Of a stretch of DNA of 21,788 nucleotides, positions 21,777 through 21,788 are shown one piece after another (within the stretch, counting starts at the first letter, position 1; each line of letters starts with the position of its first letter). Location: NCBI GenBank assembly GCA_964452775.1, contig CAYVQP010000069.1, positions 1-21,788 of the forward strand. Direction: 5' to 3'. The position numbers and the translations under genes are program-made. The notes beneath the pieces were generated by a model that searched no databases, had not been told where the DNA came from, and saw only the letters and a list, made by a program, of their open reading frames with translations. Origin of the DNA: JACKCB01 sp964452775 (lineage in GTDB: Bacteria > Chloroflexota > Anaerolineae > Promineifilales > Promineifilaceae).

Positions 21777-21788
21777 AAAAACAGACCT

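Noticed and set aside
21755..21781. Rho-independent terminator at GGGCGG-GCGA-CCGCCC followed by AAAAA
   Set aside because: On the plus strand the hairpin is followed by A, and on the minus strand the T-run precedes the hairpin, so it fits termination on neither strand.

Overview
The window is about 62% GC, gene-dense and bacterial. Most genes read leftward. The gene families, the GCCGGC-rich composition and the many short hairpin repeats (AAACCTGGCAGGTTT-type arms and a 47-bp double-hairpin element) suggest an uncultured Chloroflexota, perhaps an Anaerolineae/Caldilineae-like filament. That is inference; no rRNA or marker gene here fixes it. The contig has four runs of exactly 100 N (4742-4841, 6569-6668, 9072-9171, 12028-12127), which are almost certainly scaffold gaps of unknown true length. 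Two abut the double-hairpin repeats and two interrupt genes.

Layout, left to right. (1) 6-1421, minus: a DUF2252 protein. (2) 1960-4576, plus: a short operon behind a good sigma70-type promoter. It holds a SufR-like winged-helix regulator with C-terminal cysteines, GTP cyclohydrolase I (folE) and an AIF/ferredoxin-reductase-like FAD oxidoreductase. (3) 4879-6459, minus: a 14-TM DHA2-type MFS exporter bracketed by double-hairpin repeats. (4) 6807-10935, minus: a five-gene cluster of LURP-one-related (LOR) protein, DUF6325 protein, SHOCT-domain protein, small membrane protein (3' end lost in a gap) and large arylsulfatase (5' end lost in the same gap). (5) 11267-11782, plus: a solitary Imm-5-like putative immunity protein. 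(6) 11825-20595, minus: a complete oligopeptide-type ABC importer (lipoprotein binding protein, two permeases, two ATPases). It is translationally coupled to an unusual creatininase-family amidohydrolase and followed by an S9-family peptidase with a beta-propeller. (7) 20924-21673, minus: a type II thioesterase of the NRPS/PKS-associated kind, whose synthase partners would lie outside the window.

How the genes may work together. Region 6 looks like an uptake-and-hydrolysis unit: a peptide or peptide-like compound is captured and imported, then opened or trimmed by the creatininase-like enzyme and the S9 peptidase. Hairpins sit at its operon junctions, and a strong intrinsic terminator lies in front of its first gene, so expression may be graded or attenuated. 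Region 4 is the best candidate for a poorly described system: a sulfatase grouped with four small proteins of unknown biochemical role, at least one of them in the membrane. Region 2 pairs a probable redox or Fe-S-sensing regulator with pterin synthesis and a flavin reductase.

The most unusual non-coding signal is the 47-bp double-hairpin repeat. Its first stem changes in a compensatory way between copies while its TTC loop stays constant. No tRNA, rRNA, CRISPR array, transposase or integrase was recognised.
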